Positions 23,875 through 31,866 of a DNA stretch of 47,740 bases are shown piece by piece. Both the position numbers and the translations under genes were made by a program. The stretch spans positions 1 through 47,740 of the forward strand of contig CAIODZ010000023.1 in the NCBI GenBank assembly GCA_903857265.1. Reading direction: 5' to 3'. Origin of the DNA: an uncultured Phycisphaerales bacterium. Lineage in GTDB: Bacteria > Planctomycetota > Phycisphaerae > Sedimentisphaerales > Anaerobacaceae. How positions within the stretch are numbered: the stretch's first letter is position 1; every line of letters begins with the position of its first letter. Under the pieces are notes generated by a model. It was not told the DNA's origin. It ran no database searches and saw only the letters and a program-made list of their open reading frames with translations.

Positions 23875-24702
23875 ATGAGCAAAAAAGCATTCAGTTTAGT
23901 TGAACTTTTAGTGGTTATCTCAATAATCGCATTGCTTACGGCGATTTTGACACCATCGGTGGTCGGGGCGCGCAGACAGGCAAACCGAGTTTACTGCCTG
24001 AATAACCTGCGGCAGATGGTTTTGGCAGCCGATAATTACGCTCAAAACAACAACGATTATTATCCAATCGCTCAATATTCCTGGCAGGAAAACGCATCAA
24101 CTGCATACGCGTATTGCTGGGATTTCACGCAGGTAACGGAAAACGGCCAATCTAAGACAATTCCGGGCCTGCTATGGGAAGGCGAGACAATCGAGAAAGT
24201 TCACCAATGCCCCTCATATAAAGGCGGCATCACCGGATTTAACGACCCCTACACCGGCTACAATTACAATACTAGTTTTATAGGCCATGGCCAAGGAGAA
24301 ATCGTTACTGACGCATATACGGGCAGCGTCATTATCAATCCGACAATCCCTGGGGACATAGGTATAGTGCTGCCGGCAAAAATAACACAGGTCAAGAAAC
24401 CTCATTTGTGCGCCTTGTTCGGGGATGGCCAATGGCGCAGTGGCGCAAACAAGTTTATGCGGTCGCCCTTCTACTGGGACGGTGATTACGATTTTGATAT
24501 CCGAAAAGACGGAACGCAGGGTTATCGGCACAACAAGATGACTAATGTTGCCTGGTGTGACGGGCACGCAACTTCGCAGAAGGAGCTTTATACCAATAGC
24601 ACCAATAAGGTTCGCCTTGCAATCGAAAGTTACAACGCGACCATAACTGACTGTAAAATAGGATTTCTATCGCCGGATAACAGCGCGTACGGCCTGGAAT
24701 AA
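23875..24702 (+). CDS. type II secretion pseudopilin-like protein (H-x9-DG)
   Basis: A 275-residue protein with a class III signal: short basic head MSKK, then [20 protein letters not shown], processed by a prepilin peptidase before the Phe. I choose the ATG at 23875, since it leaves the standard short head; an in-frame ATG lies 21 bases upstream, overlapping the previous gene's stop. The body contains [16 protein letters not shown], the usual helix of Planctomycetota pseudopilins, and ends in an H-x9-DG motif ([13 protein letters not shown]). It is the third gene of the riboswitch operon, 17 bases after the dockerin gene. Such pseudopilin-like proteins are numerous in this phylum, with no known individual roles. 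It may serve secretion or surface display of the two preceding proteins. Confidence 0.82.
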   Translation: MSKKAFSLVELLVVISIIALLTAILTPSVVGARRQANRVYCLNNLRQMVLAADNYAQNNNDYYPIAQYSWQENASTAYAYCWDFTQVTENGQSKTIPGLLWEGETIEKVHQCPSYKGGITGFNDPYTGYNYNTSFIGHGQGEIVTDAYTGSVIINPTIPGDIGIVLPAKITQVKKPHLCALFGDGQWRSGANKFMRSPFYWDGDYDFDIRKDGTQGYRHNKMTNVAWCDGHATSQKELYTNSTNKVRLAIESYNATITDCKIGFLSPDNSAYGLE

Positions 24703-24759
24703 GAAATCACAAAGGCACAAATCTTTATATTTTCATGTCTTTATGGTAATCTGCCGCGA

Positions 24760-25476
24760 ATGCGGCTGCAATTTATCGTATGCAAAGTGATGCAAAAAGA
24801 GGCGTATTATTGCGCGGCCCGCTCGCCAAACACGGTTGACGTGGTGGTGATGAAGCAGGGGCTGCACAATGAGCCGGAAAAATTGCGCCGGGAGGTGCAA
24901 AAGGCGCTCGATACGGCAACCGACACCCAAAACAGGCCCTACGATGCTTCGCTTCTGGGTTATGGACTTTGCAGCAACGGGATAATCGGCTTGTCGGCCA
25001 AAATTCCGATTATTGTGCCGAGAGGACACGACTGCGTAACGCTGCTTTTGGGTTCCAAGGACGTATATAAGGAATATTTTGAAAGCCACCGCGGGGTTTA
25101 CTGGTTCAGCCCGGGGTGGATTGAGACGGATATGCAGCCCGGCAAAGAACGCTTCGAGAGGACGCTCAAGGAATATATTGAAAAATTCGGCGAGGACAAC
25201 GCCAGGTATCTTATGGAAACCGAGCAGAGCTGGATGAAAGAATATAATTGGGCAACGTATATCGACTGGGAATTTGCCAACAGCGAGCGGGAAAAGCAGT
25301 TCACCAAAAAGGCAGCGGAATATCTTAACTGGAAGTACGATGAGGTTAAGGGCGATTCGGGCCTGATGCAGCGGCTTGTGGACGGCCGATGGAATGAGAA
25401 GGATTTTCTGGTTGTTAGGCCCGGACAGAAAATAACAGAGAACTTAACAAATGATGGCCTGATAAAAGCGGAGTAA
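24760..25476 (+). CDS. DUF1638 domain protein
   Basis: A 238-residue cytoplasmic protein that I recognise as DUF1638: start LQFIVCKVMQKEAYYCAARSP, then DASLLGYGLCSNGIIGL, IIVPRGHDCVTLLLGS (the conserved R-x-x-D-C block), YKEYFESHRGVYWFSPGWIE and a C-terminal FLVVRPGQKITE. Conserved cysteines at residues 8 and 18 and in LCSNG and HDC could bind a metal. The biochemical role is unknown. I recall DUF1638 genes often lying beside corrinoid-dependent methyltransferases, which would fit the nearby B12 cassette, but that is memory. The start lacks a good ribosome site. A shrunken second copy of this gene lies at 28460-28545. Confidence 0.82.
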   Translation: MRLQFIVCKVMQKEAYYCAARSPNTVDVVVMKQGLHNEPEKLRREVQKALDTATDTQNRPYDASLLGYGLCSNGIIGLSAKIPIIVPRGHDCVTLLLGSKDVYKEYFESHRGVYWFSPGWIETDMQPGKERFERTLKEYIEKFGEDNARYLMETEQSWMKEYNWATYIDWEFANSEREKQFTKKAAEYLNWKYDEVKGDSGLMQRLVDGRWNEKDFLVVRPGQKITENLTNDGLIKAE

Positions 25477-25484
25477 GGATTTGA

Positions 25485-26465
25485 ATGACAAGTGAAATTA
25501 TATCAGCGGTTGATTTGGGGGGGCATAAACTGACGCCAAAGGAAGTTGTATCCGTTCTGATTTTTGTCGGCGTCATATTCGCTGTTTACGCGGCTGAGGC
25601 GTCCCTGATAATTGGCGTTGTAAAAAGCAAGCGAAGGAGACAAGGAATTCCGAAGCGATTCCGATCCGCGGGCGCGATAGTTACTCATTTGCTGGCGATA
25701 TTGGGCATGGCCTGCTTATTATACGGGTTCTTTATCGAGCCCTACTGGGTAGAGGTTAAGAAAGTAGAAATCCCAACGAGCAAATTACATCAAACTACGG
25801 TACGGTTAGTGCAAATATCGGATACGCATTGCACCATAAGACCACTCAATGAGAAAAAAATGGTGGAAATAATTAACGGCCTTAAGCCGGACGTTATCGT
25901 ATTTACAGGCGATTCGGCGAACAACTCGAAAGGATTGAAACGGTTTAAGGAAACAATGAAATCGCTGGAGGCCCGGCTCGGAAAGTTTGCCGTGCGTGGA
26001 AATACCGACGTGATATTCTGGCATAGAGTGAACATTTTTGGCGAGACGGGCTTTGTTGAGCTTGACAGCAACACCGTCGAAATTGATAAAGACGGGGATA
26101 AGATTTGGATTACAGGTGTTTCTTGTGAAAAGGGAGGCAAGGCAGGTGATGTGCTGAAAAAAGTACCTGACGATTGCTTCAGTATTTTCCTTTATCACTA
26201 CCCGGATTTGGCGGAAGATTTGAATAATATGCACGTTGATTTGTACCTGGCGGGACATATTCATGGCGGGCAGATTGCCCTGCCGTTTTACGGTGCGATT
26301 ATTACGCTCTCTAAATCCGGCAAGAAATATGAATCCGGCGAGTACAAGGTCGGCAACACCATTCTTTATGTAAATCGCGGTCTTGGGCTGGCCGCGGGCA
26401 TTAACCCGAAGATGAGATTTTTTGCGAGACCCGAAATAACAGTTTTTGATTTGAAGCCGAAATAG
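25485..26465 (+). CDS. membrane-anchored metallophosphoesterase (YkuE-like)
   Basis: Calcineurin-like phosphoesterase of 326 residues with two N-terminal membrane helices (about 20-45 and 60-85). The catalytic domain follows on the far side of the membrane. Metal-site motifs in order: ISDTHC (D-x-H, about 112), VFTGDSANN (GD), RGNTD (usually GNHD), YHYPD (H) and AGHIHGGQ (GHxH). The His normally found after GN is Thr here, so the catalytic acid may be missing or replaced. AAGGAT precedes the ATG, and the gene lies eight bases after DUF1638, so the two are cotranscribed. Related YkuE/LpxH-like enzymes act on lipid-linked phosphates; a substrate cannot be assigned. Confidence 0.88.
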   Translation: MTSEIISAVDLGGHKLTPKEVVSVLIFVGVIFAVYAAEASLIIGVVKSKRRRQGIPKRFRSAGAIVTHLLAILGMACLLYGFFIEPYWVEVKKVEIPTSKLHQTTVRLVQISDTHCTIRPLNEKKMVEIINGLKPDVIVFTGDSANNSKGLKRFKETMKSLEARLGKFAVRGNTDVIFWHRVNIFGETGFVELDSNTVEIDKDGDKIWITGVSCEKGGKAGDVLKKVPDDCFSIFLYHYPDLAEDLNNMHVDLYLAGHIHGGQIALPFYGAIITLSKSGKKYESGEYKVGNTILYVNRGLGLAAGINPKMRFFARPEITVFDLKPK

Positions 26466-26467
26466 AT

Positions 26468-28423
26468 ATGCCAAACAGCGATATACAAGCCAGGAAAATG
26501 GATATATCCAGGACTCTGCTGCTATGTTTTGTCCTGGCGGCGGCAACGTTTGCAGCTTTTGAAGGGGTAAGGTCGAACGATTTTGTTTTTTATGACGACG
26601 ACAAATATATTACCGGCAATGATGAGGTGCTGAGGGGACTTAGTATTAAGTCGCTCAAGTGGGCTTTTACAACAAACCATACAGGGTACTGGCATCCTCT
26701 TACGTGGATAAGCCATCTTATAGATGTTTCCGTTTTTGGTCTTAACCCGGCAGGACACCATTTGGTCAGCGTCGGTTTTCATATCGCAAACGTAATCCTG
26801 CTTTTCTTGATATTGAGAAAAATGACGTCCGCGGTCTGGCTAAGCGCATTTGTCGCGGCGGTTTTCGGTTTGCATCCTCTTGGCGTAGAATCTGTCGCCT
26901 GGGCCGCCGAGCGCAAAAATGTTTTGAGCAGCTTTTTCGCGTTTTTGACGATATGGGCATATTTGCGGTATGCGCGGAAGCCGGGGCTATGGCGATATAT
27001 TGTGGTTGCGGTTTTGTTTGCGGCGGGGCTGCTTTCCAAACCGATGCTGGTGACGCTGCCTTTTGTTTTAATTTTGCTCGATTATTGGCCGATTGCCAGG
27101 TTCGGGGAGCTAAAGGGGTGGCGGTGGCTCCGGCGGGCGATTACTGATAAGGTGCCGCTTTTGGTCACGTCAGCTGTGCTTTGTGCGGTGACATATATGG
27201 GGCAGAAGGCGGTAGCAGTGGTAATTGATATTTCGTCGTTGCCTCTGATTACCCGGATTGACAATAGCCTGGTGTCATATATCAGGTATATCGGGAAGAT
27301 TTTTTACCCGACCCCGCTGGCGGCTTTGTATCCGCTTGATATGAACGGGTATCCGTCGTGGAAGGTGATTTTGTGCCTTGTGCTGCTGCTGGCAGCGACG
27401 ACGGTGGTAATCCTGGAACGGCGAAGGTATAGGTTTCTGTTGACTGGATGGTTTTGGTACTTGGGGACATTAGTGCCTGTTATAGGTCTGGTTCAGGTAG
27501 GCGTACAGTCAATGGCGGATCGGTATATGTATCTGCCTGGTATAGGTATTTACATTATAGTCGCATGGCTTGCGGGCGAAACGGCTGCGAAACTGCGCCT
27601 GCCAAAAATCGTTCCCGCAATAACAGGTGCGACGATTTTGGTTGCATTGCTGCTGATAACGAGAATGCAGGTTGGGTACTGGAAAAACAGTGAATCGTTA
27701 TTTCGGCATACGCTGGATGTAACGACGAATAACTATGTTATGTATAAAAACTATGGTCAGGTTCTCAAAAGCAAAGGGCAACTGGATGAGGCGATAGATA
27801 ATTTCAGGCGTGCGCTGGAGTTTAGTCCCGGGTGGGCAGAAGCACATGATAAGCTCGCGTGCGCGTTGCAGGACAAAGGCCATGACGCGGAAGCGGCTGC
27901 TGAATTTGCGACGGCGCTGCGGATAAAGCCGGACAAAATAGAGGTGCGCAATCGCTATGGGAATGCGCTTGTAAAAATTAAGCAGTATGACAAAGCGTTT
28001 GAACAATTCGACATGGTGCTGGCGGAGAATCCACGCGAGCTGAGCGCATTGAATAATCTTTATAAAGCCGGCGTCGAGAGCAGGCAGATTGATAAGGCGT
28101 TGGGTATGATTCTGAATTTACAGGCGAAAGACCCGAATAATTTCGAGTTCTGTCAAAAAGCCGGATTGCTTTACGGCATGAAGGGTGACATAAACACCGC
28201 GACGAAACAGCTCGAAAAGGCGTGCAGATTGTCCAATTATCAGGTAGCCGAGCCGATGGCGTTTCTTTCGCAGGCGTACGCCGCCAAAAAAGATATGAAA
28301 AACGCCATCGATATGGCACAAAAAGCGATTTCGGCAGCACAAAAGGAAGGCAGAGACGATGTTGTAGCGCAGCTTAAAGACAGTTTAGAATCGTATCAGC
28401 AAAAGATAAAAGAAAAACAATAA
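26468..28423 (+). CDS. TMTC-like GT-C membrane protein with TPR repeats, copy 1
   Basis: A 651-residue integral membrane protein of the type seen in TMTC protein O-mannosyltransferases: about ten membrane helices (residues 15-410) followed by cytoplasmic or periplasmic TPR repeats (about 420-640, for example NYGQVLKSKGQLDEAIDNFRRALEF). The first loop has the acidic motif FYDDDKYI (about 41-48), typical of GT-C glycosyltransferases that use lipid-linked sugars, then WHPLTWISHLIDV and GLHPLGVESVAW. It starts three bases after the phosphoesterase gene, so it belongs to the same transcript. Copy 2 follows in tandem. A role in glycosylating exported proteins is inferred from the family. Confidence 0.85.
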   Translation: MPNSDIQARKMDISRTLLLCFVLAAATFAAFEGVRSNDFVFYDDDKYITGNDEVLRGLSIKSLKWAFTTNHTGYWHPLTWISHLIDVSVFGLNPAGHHLVSVGFHIANVILLFLILRKMTSAVWLSAFVAAVFGLHPLGVESVAWAAERKNVLSSFFAFLTIWAYLRYARKPGLWRYIVVAVLFAAGLLSKPMLVTLPFVLILLDYWPIARFGELKGWRWLRRAITDKVPLLVTSAVLCAVTYMGQKAVAVVIDISSLPLITRIDNSLVSYIRYIGKIFYPTPLAALYPLDMNGYPSWKVILCLVLLLAATTVVILERRRYRFLLTGWFWYLGTLVPVIGLVQVGVQSMADRYMYLPGIGIYIIVAWLAGETAAKLRLPKIVPAITGATILVALLLITRMQVGYWKNSESLFRHTLDVTTNNYVMYKNYGQVLKSKGQLDEAIDNFRRALEFSPGWAEAHDKLACALQDKGHDAEAAAEFATALRIKPDKIEVRNRYGNALVKIKQYDKAFEQFDMVLAENPRELSALNNLYKAGVESRQIDKALGMILNLQAKDPNNFEFCQKAGLLYGMKGDINTATKQLEKACRLSNYQVAEPMAFLSQAYAAKKDMKNAIDMAQKAISAAQKEGRDDVVAQLKDSLESYQQKIKEKQ

Positions 28424-28459
28424 TTGGCGTTTATGCCGGTAGCCGGATACATTGCAGAA

Positions 28460-28545
28460 TTTACTGGTTTAGCCTGAGCCGGATTGAGACGGATATGCGG
28501 TCGGGGCAGAAGATGAAAATCTGACCGATGTGGAGATAATAAGAG
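28460..28545 (+). pseudogene. remnant of a second DUF1638 gene
   Basis: The gap between the two TMTC-like genes contains a decayed copy of the DUF1638 gene. Bases 28460-28506 match 25097-25143 at most positions (TTTACTGGTT, then GGATTGAGACGGATATGC exactly), encoding YWFS-x3-IETDM in both. The next bases align with the gene's 3' end after an internal deletion: RSGQK against RPGQK, then in another frame ENLTDVEII against ENLTNDGLI. The copy is therefore internally deleted and frameshifted. It shows that a DUF1638-TMTC unit was duplicated. Aligned by eye. Confidence 0.75.
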
Positions 28546-28547
28546 AT

Positions 28548-30386
28548 ATGTCAAATTTTGTCGAATCCATGGATCAGGATGACAAAAGAAGGGCTTTACT
28601 GATATGCGCTGCTCTTGCTGTGGTAACATTTGCCGCGTTCGATGGGGTAAGGAATAATGACTTTGTCAACTATGACGATGATTTGTATGTGACGGACAAC
28701 GTGCATGTGCAGGAGGGGTTGTATGCCCGTTCAATCTCGTGGGCGTTTACGAGTTTCGACGCGAGCAACTGGCATCCGCTGACGTGGATTAGCCATATAA
28801 TCGACTGTGTAAATTTCGGGCCTAACCCGGCAGGACACCATTTGGTCAGCGTTGGTTTTCATATTGCAAACGTAATTCTGCTTTTTTTGATATTGAAGAG
28901 CGCGACTGGTGCGATTTGGCCAAGCGCATTTGTCGCGGCGGTATTCGGGCTGCACCCCCTTGCGGTAGAATCAGTTGCGTGGGTTGCCCAGCGGAAAAGT
29001 GTTCTGAGCACGTTTTTTTGGTTTTTAACAATAGCGGCATATTTTCGGTATTCACAAAAACCGGGGGGGTTGCGGTATTTGATAGTTGTGTTTTTGTTTG
29101 CGGCAGGATTGCTTTCCAAGCCAACGCTCGTAACGCTGCCATTTGTCATGGTTCTTCTCGACTACTGGCCCCTGAACCGAATCCTCAGGCCGCAATTCTC
29201 AATTCTACATTCGCTTTATGAGAAGCTGCCGTTGATAGTGATGTCCGCGGCATTGTGTGTTGTGACGTATACGGCGCAGGCAAAGGGAAATTCGGTATCG
29301 GATACCATTACAGTGCCTTTAATTTTCCGGGCAGAGAACATATTGGTATCGTATATAAAATATATCGGGATGATTTTTTGCCCGACCTCACTGTCGGTTT
29401 TATATCCGTTTGACTTGAACAGGTTGGCTGTGTGGAAAACAGGTGTGTGCCTTTTACTGCTTGTGTTGGTTTCGTCGTTGGCAATTGTGCTGAGGCGCAG
29501 GTTCGGCTGGTTGTTTACCGGATGGTTCTGGTATCTGGGAACATTGGTGCCCGTGATTGGGCTGGTTCAGGCAGGGGCACAGAGTATGGCCGACCGGTAT
29601 ATGTACCTGCCGGGGATAGGTATTTATATCATCGTTGCGTGGTGTGTCTTCGATTTGGCGGAGAAGTTTCGGCCACCGAAAGTTATTCCCACTGCGGCAG
29701 GCGTGCTTATTTTGGGTGTTTTGTTGCTTACAACGAGGACGCAGGTTGGATACTGGAAAGACAGTTTGTCGCTGTGTAAGCACGCGCTGGCTGTAACGAA
29801 GAACAACTACATAATGCATTATAACTGCGGTTCGGCTTTCCGGGATTTGGGGCAGGTGGATGAGGCGATAGAGCAATATAGGCAGACATTGAAGATTAAT
29901 CCCGTATATGCGAAGGCACACAACAATCTTGGTTGTGCTTTGCGAGACAAAAAACAGTTGGATGAGGCAGCGGCTGAATTTAAGCTGGCTATAAAAATTG
30001 CGCCAGATTATGCCGATGCACAGAATAATTACGGTGTTATGCTGGCGGAACAGGGGCAGCACGAAGAAGCTATCAGTCATTTTGACGCGGCGCTGAAGGC
30101 AAACCCGCGTCTCAAGGATGCTATGGATAATATGTTGAAGGCAGGCATCGCCGGCAATAAACCTGATAACGTTCTGGAAGTGCTTTTGTCTTTGCAGCAG
30201 AAAACGCCTTCTTATGCTGAGTTATATTACAGGGCCGGAGTAGTTTATGATGCAAAAGGTGAGGCCGAAAAAGCGGTCGAGCAGCTCGAAAAAGGGTTGA
30301 CGTTGGCTGATAGGCAGGGCAACAAGGAACTCGCTGCGCAGATTAAAGAACAGTTGAAAAGGCATCAGCGGCGGACGGCTGACTAA
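28548..30386 (+). CDS. TMTC-like GT-C membrane protein with TPR repeats, copy 2
   Basis: A 612-residue paralogue of the preceding gene. Shared blocks include NDFVNYDDDLYVTDN (acidic GT-C motif), WHPLTWISHIIDC, NPAGHHLVSVGFHIANVILLF, GLHPLAVESVAW and SMADRYMYLPGIGIYIIVAW. Some are also nearly identical in DNA, so the duplication is not very old or is kept by gene conversion. TPR repeats occupy about residues 420-600 (NNLGCALRDKKQLDEAAAEFKLA). I use the ATG at 28548, which has GGAG upstream, rather than the one 18 bases earlier. The sequence between the two genes holds a DUF1638 remnant. Likely function as for copy 1, perhaps with another acceptor, since the TPR parts differ most. Confidence 0.85.
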   Translation: MSNFVESMDQDDKRRALLICAALAVVTFAAFDGVRNNDFVNYDDDLYVTDNVHVQEGLYARSISWAFTSFDASNWHPLTWISHIIDCVNFGPNPAGHHLVSVGFHIANVILLFLILKSATGAIWPSAFVAAVFGLHPLAVESVAWVAQRKSVLSTFFWFLTIAAYFRYSQKPGGLRYLIVVFLFAAGLLSKPTLVTLPFVMVLLDYWPLNRILRPQFSILHSLYEKLPLIVMSAALCVVTYTAQAKGNSVSDTITVPLIFRAENILVSYIKYIGMIFCPTSLSVLYPFDLNRLAVWKTGVCLLLLVLVSSLAIVLRRRFGWLFTGWFWYLGTLVPVIGLVQAGAQSMADRYMYLPGIGIYIIVAWCVFDLAEKFRPPKVIPTAAGVLILGVLLLTTRTQVGYWKDSLSLCKHALAVTKNNYIMHYNCGSAFRDLGQVDEAIEQYRQTLKINPVYAKAHNNLGCALRDKKQLDEAAAEFKLAIKIAPDYADAQNNYGVMLAEQGQHEEAISHFDAALKANPRLKDAMDNMLKAGIAGNKPDNVLEVLLSLQQKTPSYAELYYRAGVVYDAKGEAEKAVEQLEKGLTLADRQGNKELAAQIKEQLKRHQRRTAD

Positions 30387-30401
30387 AAGAAAACCAGGAA
30401 T

Positions 30402-30959
30402 ATGGAATTACTTTCGATTATTACGATAGCAGTTGGCCTGGCAATGGACACCTTCGCGGTATCAATCGTTACCGGCGCGGCGTATAAACAGTTGCACATC
30501 CGTCATACGCTTCGAATGGCGGGATTCTTCGGCGGGTTTCAGGCGTTTATGCCCGTTGTCGGTTACCTCGCGGGGCTTACTGTGAAGCAATATGTATCGA
30601 ATTACGACCACTGGATTGCCTTCGGGATACTGGCGGCTGTTGGTCTTAAGATGATTTACGAATCGTTCAAAATCAAAGAGGAAAGAAAGACGCCGAACCC
30701 GGCGAATCTGGCAGTAGTCCTTGCCCTTGCGGTGGCAACGAGCATCGACGCCCTGGCGGTCGGCATTACGATTTCACTGATTACGCATGCGATTGCGCTG
30801 GCGGTTATCATTATCGGTGCGGTAACTTTCGGCTTGTCGTTTGCCGGCGTCTATATCGGCAAAAAATTCGGCCATTTCTTCGAGGGCGGCATCGAGATAA
30901 TCGGCGGCCTCGTCCTCATTGCCTTGGGGCTAAAAATCGTCATTCAGCACGTCGCTTAA
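30402..30959 (+). CDS. mntP: manganese efflux pump MntP
   Basis: Six-helix inner-membrane exporter that removes excess Mn2+. The 185-residue length is typical. Two half-repeats each carry the signature acidic motif: GLAMDTFAVSIVTG (about 12-25) and VATSIDALAVGITIS (about 111-125), whose Asp residues are needed for transport in E. coli MntP. The helix FGLSFAGVYIGKKFG and the final GGIEIIGGLVLIALGLKI complete the family pattern. It lies 15 bases after the TMTC copy 2 stop. No yybP-ykoY manganese riboswitch is present; the short gap suggests it is transcribed with the upstream genes. Its end overlaps the convergent pgl gene by four bases. Confidence 0.95.
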   Translation: MELLSIITIAVGLAMDTFAVSIVTGAAYKQLHIRHTLRMAGFFGGFQAFMPVVGYLAGLTVKQYVSNYDHWIAFGILAAVGLKMIYESFKIKEERKTPNPANLAVVLALAVATSIDALAVGITISLITHAIALAVIIIGAVTFGLSFAGVYIGKKFGHFFEGGIEIIGGLVLIALGLKIVIQHVA

Positions 30960-31726
30960 ATTAAACCGGCGGCGGGGGAATCAATCAGCCAGAGGACTTT
31001 ATCCAGAACAGGCCAGAGGACGTGAATCGGATAGCGAATCTCATCGGGCGGGCCGGCAAGAACTTGTTTTAAGGTTTCGGCTTTTTCGGAGCCGCTGACA
31101 AGAACGACTATCTGCGAAGCGGCACAGATAACGGGATGAGTGAGCGTGATTCTGTTGAGCATCTGGTCTGGTAGTTTCTGGTCTAAAAGATAAACCACAC
31201 AGGCGAGGTTTTTGGTGTCGAATGAGGCGTTGGTGTTTGGGAAAAGCGAACCTGTATGACCATCGGAGCCCATACCGAGAATGATAAGGTCGAATTTCGG
31301 CAGTTGGCCTGATTTTATCTGAAAGACGCTTCGCAGTGTTTTCTCATACTGCCTGGCCGCGGAATCAAAGTCCTCCAATTCGGTCGGAATCGGATGAATG
31401 TTTTCTTGCGGTATCGGGACTTTTGTCAGGAATGTGTCCGCGGCAAGTTTGTAGTTGCTGTATGGCGAATCATGGGGGACGTATCTTTCATCGACCCAGA
31501 ACAAATGAATTTTGTCCCACGGCAGCGACAACGCCTTTTGTTCCGAGCCGAGAAGTTCAAAGAATCGCTGCGGGCTTTTGCCCCCGGATATTGCTAAATG
31601 GAAAACGTTTTTTTCTTTTACGATTTGTTCAACTGAGGCGACGAGCAAGTCGAGGCATTTGTGTGCGAGCGCATCGGCGTCTGTGACGATTTGCGTGTTC
31701 GGCTTTTTTTGTTTTGTCACGGACAT
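30956..31726 (-). CDS. pgl: 6-phosphogluconolactonase (DevB type)
   Basis: Hydrolyses 6-phosphogluconolactone in the oxidative pentose phosphate pathway, in the cytosol. The 256 residues carry the family blocks LAISGGKSPQRFFELL (about 43-58), the acidic-histidine region WVDERYVPHDSPYSN (about 83-97), and LGMGSDGHTGSLFPN (about 150-164). NagB-type deaminases share this fold, but the combination WVDERxV and GMGxDGHTxSLFP is diagnostic. It is transcribed toward mntP and overlaps its end. No other pentose phosphate gene is in the window. AGGA precedes the ATG by about eleven bases, a rather long spacing. Confidence 0.93.
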   Translation of the reverse strand: MSVTKQKKPNTQIVTDADALAHKCLDLLVASVEQIVKEKNVFHLAISGGKSPQRFFELLGSEQKALSLPWDKIHLFWVDERYVPHDSPYSNYKLAADTFLTKVPIPQENIHPIPTELEDFDSAARQYEKTLRSVFQIKSGQLPKFDLIILGMGSDGHTGSLFPNTNASFDTKNLACVVYLLDQKLPDQMLNRITLTHPVICAASQIVVLVSGSEKAETLKQVLAGPPDEIRYPIHVLWPVLDKVLWLIDSPAAGLI

Positions 31727-31866
31727 CGCCCAAGAGTCCTTTCATAAAACGATAATCAAATTAATAATATATTATAACGTCCGGCAGGATGATTTGTGCG
31801 GGTTTTTCGGTTTTTCTTAACTCCTTGGCAGGTAAAGATTTAAGGGCGGCGAAATCGGGAGGATTA

